The notes: generated by a model not told the origin, from the sequence alone. A stretch of DNA of 56,973 nucleotides from Anaerolineae bacterium (GCA_016930015.1 JAFGHR010000121.1:75701-132673), one strand, 5' to 3'. Positions 9,658-18,492 are shown, numbered from the stretch's first letter. Program-made: numbers and translations.

Positions 9658-11472
9658 ATGACGTTTGCCACAGGGAATACTGTAGGTCCTTACCGGATTA
9701 TTGAACAAATCGGGCAGGGAGGCATGGCCACGGTCTTTAAGGCCTATCATGCCAACCTGGATCGATTTGTCGCGTTTAAAGTGCTGCATCCGGCCTTCAA
9801 AGAAGACCCCAACTTCGTCCAGCGGTTTAATCGTGAAGCGCAAATCGTCGCCAAGTTAGAGCATCCCAGCATCGTGCCGGTATATGATTATGCCGACTTG
9901 AACGGACAGCCCTACCTGGTGATGAAGTTTATCGAAGGCGAAACGCTTAAAGCGCGTCTGAAACGAGAACCGCTGTCACTGACCGAAACGTTCCAGATTC
10001 TCGAAGTCGTGGCCGACGCGCTCACCTATGCGCACGAACAGGGGATTCTTCACCGCGATATCAAACCATCCAACATCATGTTGGATAATAACGGCACGCC
10101 CTACATCACCGATTTCGGACTGGCTCGTATCGCCCAGGTGGGCGAAACGACGATGAGCCAGGACATGATGTTGGGTACGCCGCAGTACATCTCCCCCGAA
10201 CAGGCCAAAGGACTCCATGATCTGGGGCCAGGAACAGATATCTACTCGCTCGGCGTGGTGCTGTATGAGGTGGTTGTGGGGCGGGTACCGTTTAGCGCGG
10301 ATACGCCATACGCGATCATTCACGATCATATCTATAAACCGCTGCCCATGCCGTCCCAGGTCAACCCCGAAGTCCCGCCCGAAGTGGAGCGTGTGCTGCT
10401 CAAAGCGCTGGCAAAAGAACCGCAGGATCGCTACGAAACGGCGATAGACATGGTCGCTGCTTTTCGCCAATCTGTCGAAGCGGCAGGCGTGACTGAACTC
10501 AGCGCAGCACGGTATCGCCCGTCAAATGCCTATGTTTCCCCCACAGCGCCAACACAGCTCCCAGGACTCCCAGGCTCAGCGCCAACCGCCGCACCGGTTT
10601 ATACGGTTGTGCCGTCACCGGTAGCAGCAACCGGCAGTTCCGCCAGCCGCCAGCGAGCCAGATACCGCCGCCGGGCGAACTTGTGGATACTCAGCGGGTT
10701 AGGTTCGCTGCTGTTGATTTGCCTGGCAAGTTTGTTTATCATTGTGGATGCTGTTCGAGACCCGGATTTGCGCCCGTGGGATACGGCTAACAAAGCTGGC
10801 GCGGAAGAAAACGTCATGCTGCCAGAAACGGATCCGCCCGCTGTGCCGACTGGCATGTCGCTGGAAGAAGCAGAGAGCATGGTAGCCGATGATCCCGAAA
10901 ATCCATCTGCGCACATGGCCGTCACCATGGCGATGCTCGAATCAGGTGATACTGAAGCCGCTTATACCAATCTGGTTCATACCATTGATCAGTTCGAGAT
11001 TTCAAGTGAGGGTCTTGCCGCCATTGCGCGAACCGCTGACGCGGCAGACTATACGGATTTAGCAACATGGCTGTACCTGGAAGCGCTGGTACAGGACGAG
11101 CTGCCGCTTGGGGTTCGGAATGAAGCAGGCGAGTTTTTATATGATCGCATCCAGAACGAACCGGTCATCATGCGAACCATTCTGCGCCAGTTTTTAGACC
11201 GGCGCATACAAGCGGCACCGATCTACACGATGCAGGCTCTCGCTTTACTGGAAGCCGATCGAAGGCTTGCGTATTCACAAGCGGAACAAAGCATCAACGC
11301 GGCCCTCGAAATGGACGATACGTTAGCAGAAACGTACTTTGCACGGGGTTTGCTGCAACACCTCACGGGGCATCCCGACCAGGCCGAAACCGACTTGCAG
11401 CGAGTTACCAGTTTCTCAGACGCGCCAGATTGGGTACTGCGTGAAGCCCGAAGATTGCTGCAAATGGAGTAA
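9658..11472 (+). CDS. PknB-like Ser/Thr protein kinase with one transmembrane helix and C-terminal TPR-like region
   Basis: 604 residues from ATG 9658 (GGGG six bases upstream; an in-frame TTG at 9646 is the alternative). Residues 10-265 form a complete Hanks-type kinase: GQGGMATVFKAY glycine loop, FKVLHP with the ATP-anchoring Lys, HRDIKPSNIM catalytic loop near residue 131, DFGLARI and GTPQYISPEQ. A Pro/Ala/Thr-rich linker leads to one transmembrane helix (about 341-365). The outer 235 residues are helical with TPR-like repeats starting near residue 413, rather than the PASTA domains of Gram-positive PknB. It sits between pgk and tpiA, so phosphorylation of glycolytic or envelope proteins is possible, but this is inference from position. 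Confidence 0.92.
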   Translation: MTFATGNTVGPYRIIEQIGQGGMATVFKAYHANLDRFVAFKVLHPAFKEDPNFVQRFNREAQIVAKLEHPSIVPVYDYADLNGQPYLVMKFIEGETLKARLKREPLSLTETFQILEVVADALTYAHEQGILHRDIKPSNIMLDNNGTPYITDFGLARIAQVGETTMSQDMMLGTPQYISPEQAKGLHDLGPGTDIYSLGVVLYEVVVGRVPFSADTPYAIIHDHIYKPLPMPSQVNPEVPPEVERVLLKALAKEPQDRYETAIDMVAAFRQSVEAAGVTELSAARYRPSNAYVSPTAPTQLPGLPGSAPTAAPVYTVVPSPVAATGSSASRQRARYRRRANLWILSGLGSLLLICLASLFIIVDAVRDPDLRPWDTANKAGAEENVMLPETDPPAVPTGMSLEEAESMVADDPENPSAHMAVTMAMLESGDTEAAYTNLVHTIDQFEISSEGLAAIARTADAADYTDLATWLYLEALVQDELPLGVRNEAGEFLYDRIQNEPVIMRTILRQFLDRRIQAAPIYTMQALALLEADRRLAYSQAEQSINAALEMDDTLAETYFARGLLQHLTGHPDQAETDLQRVTSFSDAPDWVLREARRLLQME

Positions 11473-11513
11473 ACTCTTTTATCTCACCACATCCGTTAGG
11501 AGGATTTTGTCAT

Positions 11514-12284
11514 ATGCGTACGCCGATTATCGCCGGCAACTGGAAAATGAATAAGACCCCCGCTGAGGCGGTTGCTTTTGTCAACGCCATCAAAGACAAC
11601 CTGGCGCCATATACAGCCGTTGAACGTGTTGTATGCCCGCCCTATGTCGCACTGCCGGGCGTTGCGGATGCTTTAAAAGGTACCGAAATCGCGGTTGGTG
11701 CGCAGGACGTACACTGGGAAGAAGACGGCGCTTTTACCAGCCAGATCGCCCCGGCGATGCTCGAAGGACTGGTGAAATACGTGATTATCGGCCATTCGGA
11801 AACCCGCGCTTACCAGGGTGTTTCAGATGAAATGGTGAACAAAAAGGTCAAGGCGGCGTTGGCGCATGGCCTGCACCCGATCATTGCCTGCGGTGAAAGC
11901 CTGGAGATCAACGAAGCCGGGGGAACCAGGTCGTTTGTGGAAAAACAAATTCGCGCGGCTTTCGCCGATATTCCGGCCAGCGACCTGGCAAACATCGTCG
12001 TGGCCTACGAGCCGATCTGGGCTATCGGCACCGGCAAGAGTGCCAGCGCCGAACTGGCTAACGAGATCATTGGTTCGATCCGTGTTATTCTGGAAGACAT
12101 ATACGGCGCTGACGTCGCCAATGCCATGCGTATTCAATATGGTGGCAGCGTAAAACCGGCGAATATGGTTGAATACATGAGCCAGCCGCACATCGACGGC
12201 GCGCTGGTCGGTGGCGCTTCACTAAAAGAAGATGCCTTTGTGGACCTCGTCCGTCTTGCGAACGAGGCCAAGGGCCTGAGTTAA
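11514..12284 (+). CDS. tpiA: Triosephosphate isomerase
   Basis: 256 residues, normal family length. It interconverts dihydroxyacetone phosphate and glyceraldehyde 3-phosphate. Signatures: AGNWKMNKT with Lys11, VIIGHSETR with the catalytic His, VAYEPIWAIGTGKSAS with the catalytic Glu, and the C-terminal phosphate-binding IQYGGSVKPAN and LVGGASL. AGGAGGATTTTG gives a strong ribosome-binding site before ATG 11514. It begins 41 bp after the kinase gene and is followed 17 bp later by the M50-like membrane protein gene, so it may share transcripts with both. Confidence 0.98.
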   Translation: MRTPIIAGNWKMNKTPAEAVAFVNAIKDNLAPYTAVERVVCPPYVALPGVADALKGTEIAVGAQDVHWEEDGAFTSQIAPAMLEGLVKYVIIGHSETRAYQGVSDEMVNKKVKAALAHGLHPIIACGESLEINEAGGTRSFVEKQIRAAFADIPASDLANIVVAYEPIWAIGTGKSASAELANEIIGSIRVILEDIYGADVANAMRIQYGGSVKPANMVEYMSQPHIDGALVGGASLKEDAFVDLVRLANEAKGLS

Positions 12285-12301
12285 CATCCATCCCAAACCC
12301 G

Positions 12302-14107
12302 ATGGAATTAAATGACCTGCTCACACCATGGTTATTATTAGCGGCGGTTCTGATCCCGTTCATTTATGTGGAAAAGTGGATTCAGAGCCACCTCTATGGT
12401 GTGGGCTGGTTACTTACAAACGACAAACAGAGCGCTACCGCGCTTTATTATGTTATCCTGCTGCCCGGCGTGTTTGTTCATGAATTTACACAATGGTTGG
12501 TTGCGGGCGCGCTGAATGTCAAAACCAAACGCGTCACCGCCTGGCCGGAAGCACAAGACGATGGCACGCTCCGCCTGGATTTTGTGCAAATCAAAAACGC
12601 GAGTTGGCTGGCATCAGCCATCATCGGCGCTGTGCCTATGCTCGCGGGTACGGCGATCATCTGGCTGATCAGCAACCGTATTCTGAGCCTGAATGTGTTT
12701 TTATCAGCATTGGGCACAGGTGATATCACGATCATCAACCCGGCTTTCAAAGCCCTCAGCAGCACACCGGATTTTTATTTGTGGCTGTACCTGATGTTCG
12801 CCGTCAGCAACGCCATGCTGCCAACTCCCGCAGACCGGGAGGGCTGGCCGCTGCTGATCGGCGTATTTTCCGCGTGTATGGTTTTTCTCGTGATCATCGG
12901 GGTGGGTGATGTGCTGCTGGAAACATTCACGGGGTCGGTTGCCCACGCTGTTAACCTGCTCACCACCGCGCTGGGCACGGTGTTGTTTGTCGAGATTTTG
13001 GCTATTGTCGTCATCGGCTTCACTGAAGAAATCCTGGAGCGTGCGACAAAACGTAAGTTTCAATATGACCGGCCAGCTCCCCCACCCGAAACGCGCGAAC
13101 CAGGCTCCGATCAACCGCTGCCGCCAGGGGTTCCCAAACCATCGATCCATAACCTGAATTTGCCGATTCCGAAGCCATTGTCACGATCAGTCCTGGCAGC
13201 GAAAAAAAGCGAAGCGTCCGCTACAGCCGCCACTGGTGCAGCCCTGTCACGGCCAGACATGAGCAGGCCACCGCAGCGCCCGCCGCGTGATCCCGCATTG
13301 GCGGGTGAAACAGCGCTGTCACCGAGTTCCCTTTCCTCCCAGCAGCGTCCAGTAACATCATCTCGACCACGCCCAGTAACGGCTGCGGGAGAACGTGGCG
13401 TTGCAGATCGCGCACCATCACCGGCACGCTCGCCGTTCCGCTCACCTGGCACACCTGAGCCGGATGACGATACCGCACCGGACCGGGACCGTTCTCTCGA
13501 ACAGGATCGCCATCCTGGTGCATCGTCGCGCCCGGCACGCTCACCGTTCCGCTCACCCGGCGCACCTGAGCCCGATGACGATACCGCATCGGACCAGGCC
13601 CGTTCTGTCGAACGGGATCGTTCTATCGAACGGGATCGCCCCTCACCGTTCCGGCAGGCACCACCCGACCGGCAAGCATTGCCGGACCGTGACCGCCGCC
13701 CCCCTGGCGCATCGTCGCGCCCGGCACGCTCGCCGTTCCGCTCACCCGGCACACCTGAGCCGGACGACGATACCGCACCGGACCAGGACCGTTCTGTCGA
13801 ACAGGATCGTTCTGTTGAACGGGATCGCCCCTCACCGTTCCGGCAGGCACCGCCCGGCGCAGCGCGGCAGCCATCAGCCCTACAGCGCGGCGGCAGCACC
13901 AGCCCATTTTCGTCGCGCGGACCGGGCGACGACAGCGACACGCCCCCCGGTTCACGACGTTCCCGGCCCGGAACAGGCCGTCCCGATGATAGGCCTCGCC
14001 CGGCAAGCCGTCTGCGTTCAGACGAGCCTGTTTTCATCGATGATGTGGACGATGACGAAGAAGACGCCGTTGACGACGTGGAATATATCGATTTTGACGA
14101 TCTGTGA
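12302..14107 (+). CDS. M50-like multi-pass membrane protein with degenerate HExxH motif and repetitive charged tail
   Basis: 601 residues. The first 245 hold about five hydrophobic segments. PGVFVHEFTQWLVAGAL (His60, Glu61) resembles the HExxH helix of site-2-protease-like M50 proteins, but Gln64 replaces the second His. A later SNAMLPTPADREGW stretch resembles the second M50 metal-ligand region (NPxPxxDG type) in weakened form. Proteolytic activity is therefore doubtful; a relative that lost catalysis, or an unrelated membrane protein, are both possible. From about residue 250 the chain is disordered and rich in Pro, Arg, Ser and Asp, with three in-frame tandem repeats (13424-13867) and a very acidic end. 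It lies 17 bp after tpiA and converges on the WecA-like gene. Confidence 0.65.
   Translation: MELNDLLTPWLLLAAVLIPFIYVEKWIQSHLYGVGWLLTNDKQSATALYYVILLPGVFVHEFTQWLVAGALNVKTKRVTAWPEAQDDGTLRLDFVQIKNASWLASAIIGAVPMLAGTAIIWLISNRILSLNVFLSALGTGDITIINPAFKALSSTPDFYLWLYLMFAVSNAMLPTPADREGWPLLIGVFSACMVFLVIIGVGDVLLETFTGSVAHAVNLLTTALGTVLFVEILAIVVIGFTEEILERATKRKFQYDRPAPPPETREPGSDQPLPPGVPKPSIHNLNLPIPKPLSRSVLAAKKSEASATAATGAALSRPDMSRPPQRPPRDPALAGETALSPSSLSSQQRPVTSSRPRPVTAAGERGVADRAPSPARSPFRSPGTPEPDDDTAPDRDRSLEQDRHPGASSRPARSPFRSPGAPEPDDDTASDQARSVERDRSIERDRPSPFRQAPPDRQALPDRDRRPPGASSRPARSPFRSPGTPEPDDDTAPDQDRSVEQDRSVERDRPSPFRQAPPGAARQPSALQRGGSTSPFSSRGPGDDSDTPPGSRRSRPGTGRPDDRPRPASRLRSDEPVFIDDVDDDEEDAVDDVEYIDFDDL
13424..13867 (+). 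repeat. In-frame tandem repeats in the M50-like gene tail
   Basis: Three copies begin with the same codons at 13424, 13535 and 13724 (encoding ARSPFRSPG, then PEPDDDTA). Unit lengths are 111 bp and 189 bp, both multiples of three, and the third copy ends near 13867. Units 2 and 3 also share a second block encoding ERDRPSPFRQAPP. Copies are nearly identical in DNA, pointing to recent expansion. Confidence 0.85.
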
Positions 14108-14122
14108 GTCTAAACCAATTAT

Positions 14123-15208
14123 TTACGACACAGGCGGGGACTCGCCAGCATCGGTGGGGTCGCTGGAATCGGGATCGGTACGCCAACTCAACACGGCAAA
14201 ACCCAGCGCAACGACAGCGACCATCACTAACAGCGCGATCAACTTAAACAACCGGCTGGACGTGACGAGTGCAACGGCTCCAAAAACAGCACAAAACACA
14301 TAATATACCAGTACAATCTGGCGGGGTGATAGCCCCAGATCAAGCAAACGATAGTGTATGTGTCCCCGATCCCCTTTTACCGGGTTTCCGCCTGAGCTGG
14401 CACGGCGGACAATTTGCCATGCCACGTCAAGCAAGGGCAGCCCCATCACCAACAGAACAGTTGCCATCTTGGCTCCGCCGATGATGCTCAACGCCCCGGT
14501 GCTGAATCCCAAAAACAGCGCCCCGTTTGACCCCATGAAAATCCGCGCCGGAGGGAAGTTATACGGCAAGAATCCCAACGTCACACCGAGCAGCGCCAAC
14601 GGCAGCAAACTTACACTGACCTGGTCCAGATTAAACGCCGCGTGGATAAATATCATCAACGCGGTCACAGCACAAACGCCCGTGGCCAGCCCATCCAGGC
14701 CATCAAGCCAGTTGACCGTGTTCATCATCAAACCCAGCCAGAACAACGTCAGGGTAACCGTCACCATATACGGCCAATCGGGGGTACGGCTGCCCGAAAG
14801 GGGGTTATTGAAGCCCTCGATAATGATCAGAAAGAGGATAGCAATAGAGGCGGCGATGAGCTGGGCGACATATTGCGGCAGCGCGCTAAATTCAAATTTA
14901 TCGTCCAGGATGCCAAAGAAAAATAGAAATAGTCCCCCCAGCAATAATCCAACCAGCCGGATAATTTCTTTGTCGTCGGTGCGAACAACAGGCATAAACT
15001 GCGCCAGAATCACCGCCACGACAAATGACATCACCATCGCCATGCCGCCAAACTTAGACGTAAGCTCCGGGTGCTGATGCCTATCTCTTGGGCGATCAAC
15101 AATCTGCCAGCGCATTCCCAACCGCTGCGCCACAGGCGTCAGGATGAATGACAGCCCAAACGAAACCCCGAATATCACCACAAATGACACTGCTTGTTTC
15201 GTCGGCAT
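14123..15208 (-). CDS. WecA/TagO-type undecaprenyl-phosphate sugar-1-phosphate transferase
   Basis: 361 residues with about ten transmembrane helices. These MraY-superfamily enzymes transfer a sugar phosphate (often GlcNAc-1-P) from a UDP-sugar to undecaprenyl phosphate at the inner face of the membrane, priming polysaccharide or teichoic acid synthesis. Signatures: RPRDRHQHPELTSKFGGMAM near residue 40 (Asp/His and GG region), NTVNWLDGLDGLATG (NxxNxxDGxDGLA, Mg-binding), FMGSNGALFLG and DRGHIHYRLLDLGLS with the HIHHRL-like basic motif. It could be the priming enzyme for the polysaccharide locus at 27-43 kb, which contains no other primer. It sits downstream of upp on the same strand (48 bp gap). 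Confidence 0.93.
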   Translation of the reverse strand: MPTKQAVSFVVIFGVSFGLSFILTPVAQRLGMRWQIVDRPRDRHQHPELTSKFGGMAMVMSFVVAVILAQFMPVVRTDDKEIIRLVGLLLGGLFLFFFGILDDKFEFSALPQYVAQLIAASIAILFLIIIEGFNNPLSGSRTPDWPYMVTVTLTLFWLGLMMNTVNWLDGLDGLATGVCAVTALMIFIHAAFNLDQVSVSLLPLALLGVTLGFLPYNFPPARIFMGSNGALFLGFSTGALSIIGGAKMATVLLVMGLPLLDVAWQIVRRASSGGNPVKGDRGHIHYRLLDLGLSPRQIVLVYYVFCAVFGAVALVTSSRLFKLIALLVMVAVVALGFAVLSWRTDPDSSDPTDAGESPPVS

Positions 15209-15256
15209 AATTCCTCAATCTTTGTCTGCGGTGTGCTCACGGGTTACCCGGTCACA

Positions 15257-15883
15257 CTAAGCTGTACCAAACTGGCGATCGCCAGCGTCTCCCAAACCGG
15301 GAACAATGAAGCCGTTTTCATTCAGATGATCGTCAACGGCGGCCAGATACAGCGGGACATCGGGATGGTTTTCCGCTACCAGTTCGATACCTTCCGGTGC
15401 CGCAATCAGCCCAACAAACTTGATCCGGCTGACGCCCCACGCCTTGAGCACGTCAATCGCGGCCACGGCGGACCCGCCGGTCGCCAGCATCGGGTCCAGT
15501 ACCAGGCACACCTGCACGGTGGGCTCTATCGGCAGCTTGTTGTAGTACGACACCGGACGAAGCGTTTTTTCGTCGCGGTAGATGCCCAGATGCCATACCT
15601 GGGCGCCCGGTACCATCTCGTGGATACCGTCAACCATGCCAAGCCCGGCGCGCAAAATCGGAACTAAACCAACCGCTTCTTGCAGGATGTGGCCGGGGGC
15701 TATACCCATTGGCGTTTGAGTTGTGGTTTCAATAAGCCGCAAATCGGCCATAGCTTCGTAGCCAAGCAGCATCGCCAACTCGCGGATCAGTTCGCGGAAC
15801 TTTTTATGCTCGGTGTCAACATGACGCAGCAGAGCCAGTTTGTGCTTGACCAGGGGATGATTCGAAACTCGCAAATTAGACAT
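15257..15883 (-). CDS. upp: Uracil phosphoribosyltransferase
   Basis: 208 residues from ATG 15883, the standard length; the frame continues upstream to 16006, but AAGGAGA lies directly before 15883 and family alignment starts there ([16 protein letters not shown]). It makes UMP from uracil and PRPP in pyrimidine salvage. The PRPP-binding loop [17 protein letters not shown] and the uracil-binding C-terminal segment [14 protein letters not shown] are intact. A very good minus-strand promoter (TTGACA-16-TACAAT) precedes it, and the gene is divergent from the phosphorelay operon. Confidence 0.97.
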   Translation of the reverse strand: MSNLRVSNHPLVKHKLALLRHVDTEHKKFRELIRELAMLLGYEAMADLRLIETTTQTPMGIAPGHILQEAVGLVPILRAGLGMVDGIHEMVPGAQVWHLGIYRDEKTLRPVSYYNKLPIEPTVQVCLVLDPMLATGGSAVAAIDVLKAWGVSRIKFVGLIAAPEGIELVAENHPDVPLYLAAVDDHLNENGFIVPGLGDAGDRQFGTA

Positions 15884-15914
15884 TTGTTTCTCCTTGGGCC
15901 AGGGTGCGCCGCAA

Positions 15915-15942
15915 ATTGTAACGTCACACGCCAGCCTGTCAA
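15915..15942 (-). promoter_or_regulatory. Predicted sigma-70-type promoter for upp
   Basis: On the minus strand TTGACA (15937-15942) and TACAAT (15915-15920) are separated by 16 bp, about 30 bp before the upp start. Close to consensus at both boxes. Confidence 0.6.
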
Positions 15943-16029
15943 TGTTCCGGGCGCATTTCGGCGTATTTGACAAAAACAGCACACTCGCAAAACAAAATTG
16001 ACTCACAATTTCGACTGGTTTGGCTTCGA

Positions 16030-16059
16030 TTGACCGTTAGGTGGTAAGCCGACTAGAAT
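16030..16059 (+). promoter_or_regulatory. Predicted sigma-70-type promoter for the phosphorelay operon
   Basis: TTGACC at 16030-16035 and TAGAAT at 16054-16059 with an 18-bp spacer, 38 bp before the first gene of the three-gene signalling operon. Confidence 0.5.
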
Positions 16060-16097
16060 ACAGGTAATCGTGAATACACCGGGAAAAGACACGGCCT

Positions 16098-16898
16098 ATG
16101 ATACGCGTTGCTCTCGTCGAAGATCATCCCTTGATGCTCAAGATCGTGCACCAGGAACTAATGCGCGAATTGGGCCTGGTGGTGGCGTGGCAAACGTCGG
16201 ATGCCGGTCAACTCATGGCGCTGCTCACTTCCGATACGCCGGACGTGCTGGTGTTAGACCTGTCATTCGCGGGCCAGGAATTCGAGCCGGTGACATCGGT
16301 ACGGGATGTGCGTACGCGCTTTCCTGATGTAGCAGTTTTAATTCTGACGGCGCATGATGATCCGGTTTGGGTAGAAGAACTCATCAAAGCCGGTGCACAC
16401 GGGTACGTGGTCAAAAGCGAGGACTTTACGCTCAAGCTGGCGGACGCGGTGCGTACCGTGGCGAGCGGCAAAGCCTTTCTGTCTCCGATTGCCGCGCAGG
16501 GGTTGGCTTCGGCGCATCGCAAACACACGCTGACCTCACAAGAGCGGGCGATCCTGCGCCTGGCATCACAGGGACTCACCAACGTGGAAATTGCCAAGAC
16601 TCTGGGGATTGCAAACGGCACCGTACGGAATCATATCTCGAATATTTACGGCAAACTTGGTGTGGAAACCCGCGAAGCGGCGGTGCGTGTCGCCCAGAGC
16701 CTGCGCGAACTGCCGCGCCCTGGTGTGAGCATTCGCCACGAATTACGCACGCCGCTGCATACACTGTTAGGGCTGGCGCGATTATTAGATGCCAAGTGGC
16801 AGCGTAACGGGGTGCTCGCAGAAACCGATCGTGAACTGCTGCACCAGATTGTGCTCGAAGCAGAACGGCTCGATGGGCTGATTGATGAGATAGACTGA
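16098..16898 (+). CDS. NarL/LuxR-type response regulator with C-terminal histidine-kinase dimerisation (DHp) segment
   Basis: 266 residues in three parts. Residues 1-120 are a receiver domain with the acidic pair at Glu8-Asp9, phospho-acceptor Asp54 and Lys106. Residues 142-205 are a LuxR-type helix-turn-helix (LTSQERAILRLASQGLTN, then EIAKTLGIANGTVRNH). Residues 210-266 read as a HisKA-like H-box helix pair: SIRHELRTPLHTLLGLARLL with His214, then a second helix ending RLDGLIDEID. No ATP-binding (HATPase) domain follows, because the next gene starts immediately. A NarL-type regulator normally stops after the HTH, so this is a fusion or remnant. It overlaps the next gene by one base (TGATG). 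Confidence 0.9.
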   Translation: MIRVALVEDHPLMLKIVHQELMRELGLVVAWQTSDAGQLMALLTSDTPDVLVLDLSFAGQEFEPVTSVRDVRTRFPDVAVLILTAHDDPVWVEELIKAGAHGYVVKSEDFTLKLADAVRTVASGKAFLSPIAAQGLASAHRKHTLTSQERAILRLASQGLTNVEIAKTLGIANGTVRNHISNIYGKLGVETREAAVRVAQSLRELPRPGVSIRHELRTPLHTLLGLARLLDAKWQRNGVLAETDRELLHQIVLEAERLDGLIDEID

Positions 16899-17254
16899 TG
16901 GCAACGATTCTTTACGTCGAGGATCACCCTCCTGCCCGGTTGTTGATGCAGGCGATTATCAGCGAAATGACATCACATGAGCTTGTCCTGGCTGACTGCG
17001 GCGCGGAGGCGTGCCGCCTCGCGGTATCGACCAAACCGGCGTTGTATATCCTTGACCTTGATTTGCCGGATACGGACGGGTTATCGTTGGTGGCCGATCT
17101 TATGGCAGTCCATGCCTCACCTGTGATTATTGTGTCGGCGTATGCCGAAGCCGTCGAGCAGACCGTTCTAAGCGATAGTGTGAGCAATTATTTAGCGAAA
17201 CCGTTAGACCCTGATCATGTGGCGCGAACTATTCAACGCACCCTGGCCGGATGA
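16898..17254 (+). CDS. Single-domain response regulator (CheY-like receiver)
   Basis: 118 residues, receiver domain only. The acidic pocket (VEDH at 7-10), phospho-acceptor Asp53 in ILDLDLPDTDG, the Ser/Thr switch region (IIVSAYAE) and Lys in YLAKPLDPDH are intact. It has no output domain and probably shuttles phosphate or regulates by protein contact. Translation is coupled to the upstream LuxR-type regulator (one-base overlap), and the downstream kinase start overlaps its end by 38 bp, so all three are one unit. Confidence 0.92.
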   Translation: MATILYVEDHPPARLLMQAIISEMTSHELVLADCGAEACRLAVSTKPALYILDLDLPDTDGLSLVADLMAVHASPVIIVSAYAEAVEQTVLSDSVSNYLAKPLDPDHVARTIQRTLAG

Positions 17255-18473
17255 AGGCAGTATCCTGCCGCTGGAGGTGCAACAGCAGGCTTCACGGCGA
17301 ATTTACGATTACTGGCGATCACGCGGGTGGCAGCTTGTCATCGGTGAAGTTATTCTGTGGATCGCGGCATGTAGTTGGGATGTTCCACACGCCGGGGTGT
17401 ACGGGCTGCTGGCTGTGCTCATTGGGTTGATGTTCGTGCTCGGCGTTTTGCCTTCGAGTTTTGCCATGTTATGGCTGATCGGCAGTGTCGGGCTGCTGAT
17501 GGTGCAGGGTATGCTGGTGCGCGGGTTGGGCGCGGTGACCGCCCTGTCTTACCTGGTGCCGTACACGTTTTCCGGGATGCTGCTGTCAGGTCGCCGCCGG
17601 ATTATTGTGCAGGCCTGGTGTGTCGTAGCGTTCTGGTTCAGCCTGATCTACGAGATCGTGTCACGTTTCCCCCAGTTAGACCCGCCGCGTTACATTCTGG
17701 TGAGCTACAACATTTTACTCGCCGCGTTTACGTTTCAGACCCTGCGTTTTTTGAACCAGCTTGCCGTCGAGATCAACACCGTGTACGTCGCTCAGAAAGT
17801 GCGCCAGCAGAGTCATCAGTTTCTTGCTCGCGTCAGCCATGATTTGCGTACCCCGCTTAATTCGGTGTTGGGATTCGCAAAAATGCTGCGCCGGTCCGAA
17901 CTGGACGAGACACAGTCAACCTATCTGCACCATGTCATTGAAGAAGGGGAGCTGTTGAATCGCCTGGTGAGTGATCTGCTGGACAGCGCCCATCTATCCA
18001 GTGGCAAGCTGACACTGAAGCTCGAACCCTGTGATATCAACACGATCTGTGAAGCGGTGGCCGAAGAACACCGCCCGCATATTCCGCCATCCGTGAGCTT
18101 AAATGTGAAGCTGGCGCCCGGCCTGCCACCCGTTAATGGTGATCAGGACCGCTTACGCCAGGCACTCGGCAACCTCATGGCGAATGCGGTCAAACACACG
18201 GCGCAGGGGCATATCACGATTGTTTCCCGGCAGCAGGGCACAGCGGTTATCGTGGACGTGATCGATACCGGTCCCGGTATCCCTGAGGATCAACAGGAAT
18301 TGATCTTTGTACCGTTTGTCCAGGTAGACGGTCGCAGTCCTGGCGTTGGGCTGGGGCTTGATATCGCGCGCCAGCTTGCGCTGCTGCACGGCGGAGAAAT
18401 TCACCTGACAAGTGAAACCGGCCAGGGCAGCGCGTTTTCATTGGAACTGCCGTCTGTTACCCCGGTAGCATAA
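17217..18473 (+). CDS. Membrane sensor histidine kinase
   Basis: 418 residues from ATG 17217. About five or six hydrophobic segments span residues 40-178 with no recognised periplasmic sensor domain, so the signal may be sensed within the membrane. The HisKA domain has the H-box FLARVSHDLRTPLNSVLGF with His208, followed by a complete HATPase domain: NLMANAVKHT (N box), DTGPGIPEDQQ (G1), VGLGLDIARQL (G2). It is the only complete kinase in this operon and is the likely phosphodonor for the two regulators upstream. The start overlaps the preceding gene by 38 bp; a GTG at 17277 is an alternative. Confidence 0.92.
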   Translation: MWRELFNAPWPDEGSILPLEVQQQASRRIYDYWRSRGWQLVIGEVILWIAACSWDVPHAGVYGLLAVLIGLMFVLGVLPSSFAMLWLIGSVGLLMVQGMLVRGLGAVTALSYLVPYTFSGMLLSGRRRIIVQAWCVVAFWFSLIYEIVSRFPQLDPPRYILVSYNILLAAFTFQTLRFLNQLAVEINTVYVAQKVRQQSHQFLARVSHDLRTPLNSVLGFAKMLRRSELDETQSTYLHHVIEEGELLNRLVSDLLDSAHLSSGKLTLKLEPCDINTICEAVAEEHRPHIPPSVSLNVKLAPGLPPVNGDQDRLRQALGNLMANAVKHTAQGHITIVSRQQGTAVIVDVIDTGPGIPEDQQELIFVPFVQVDGRSPGVGLGLDIARQLALLHGGEIHLTSETGQGSAFSLELPSVTPVA

Positions 18474-18492
18474 ACCTGCGTTTTTCCAATCT

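Noticed and set aside
13111-14037. Long open frame antisense to the repetitive tail of the M50-like gene
   Set aside because: Arises from the repetitive GC-rich sequence; composition is only Arg/Ser/Gly/Pro and it has no family-like features.
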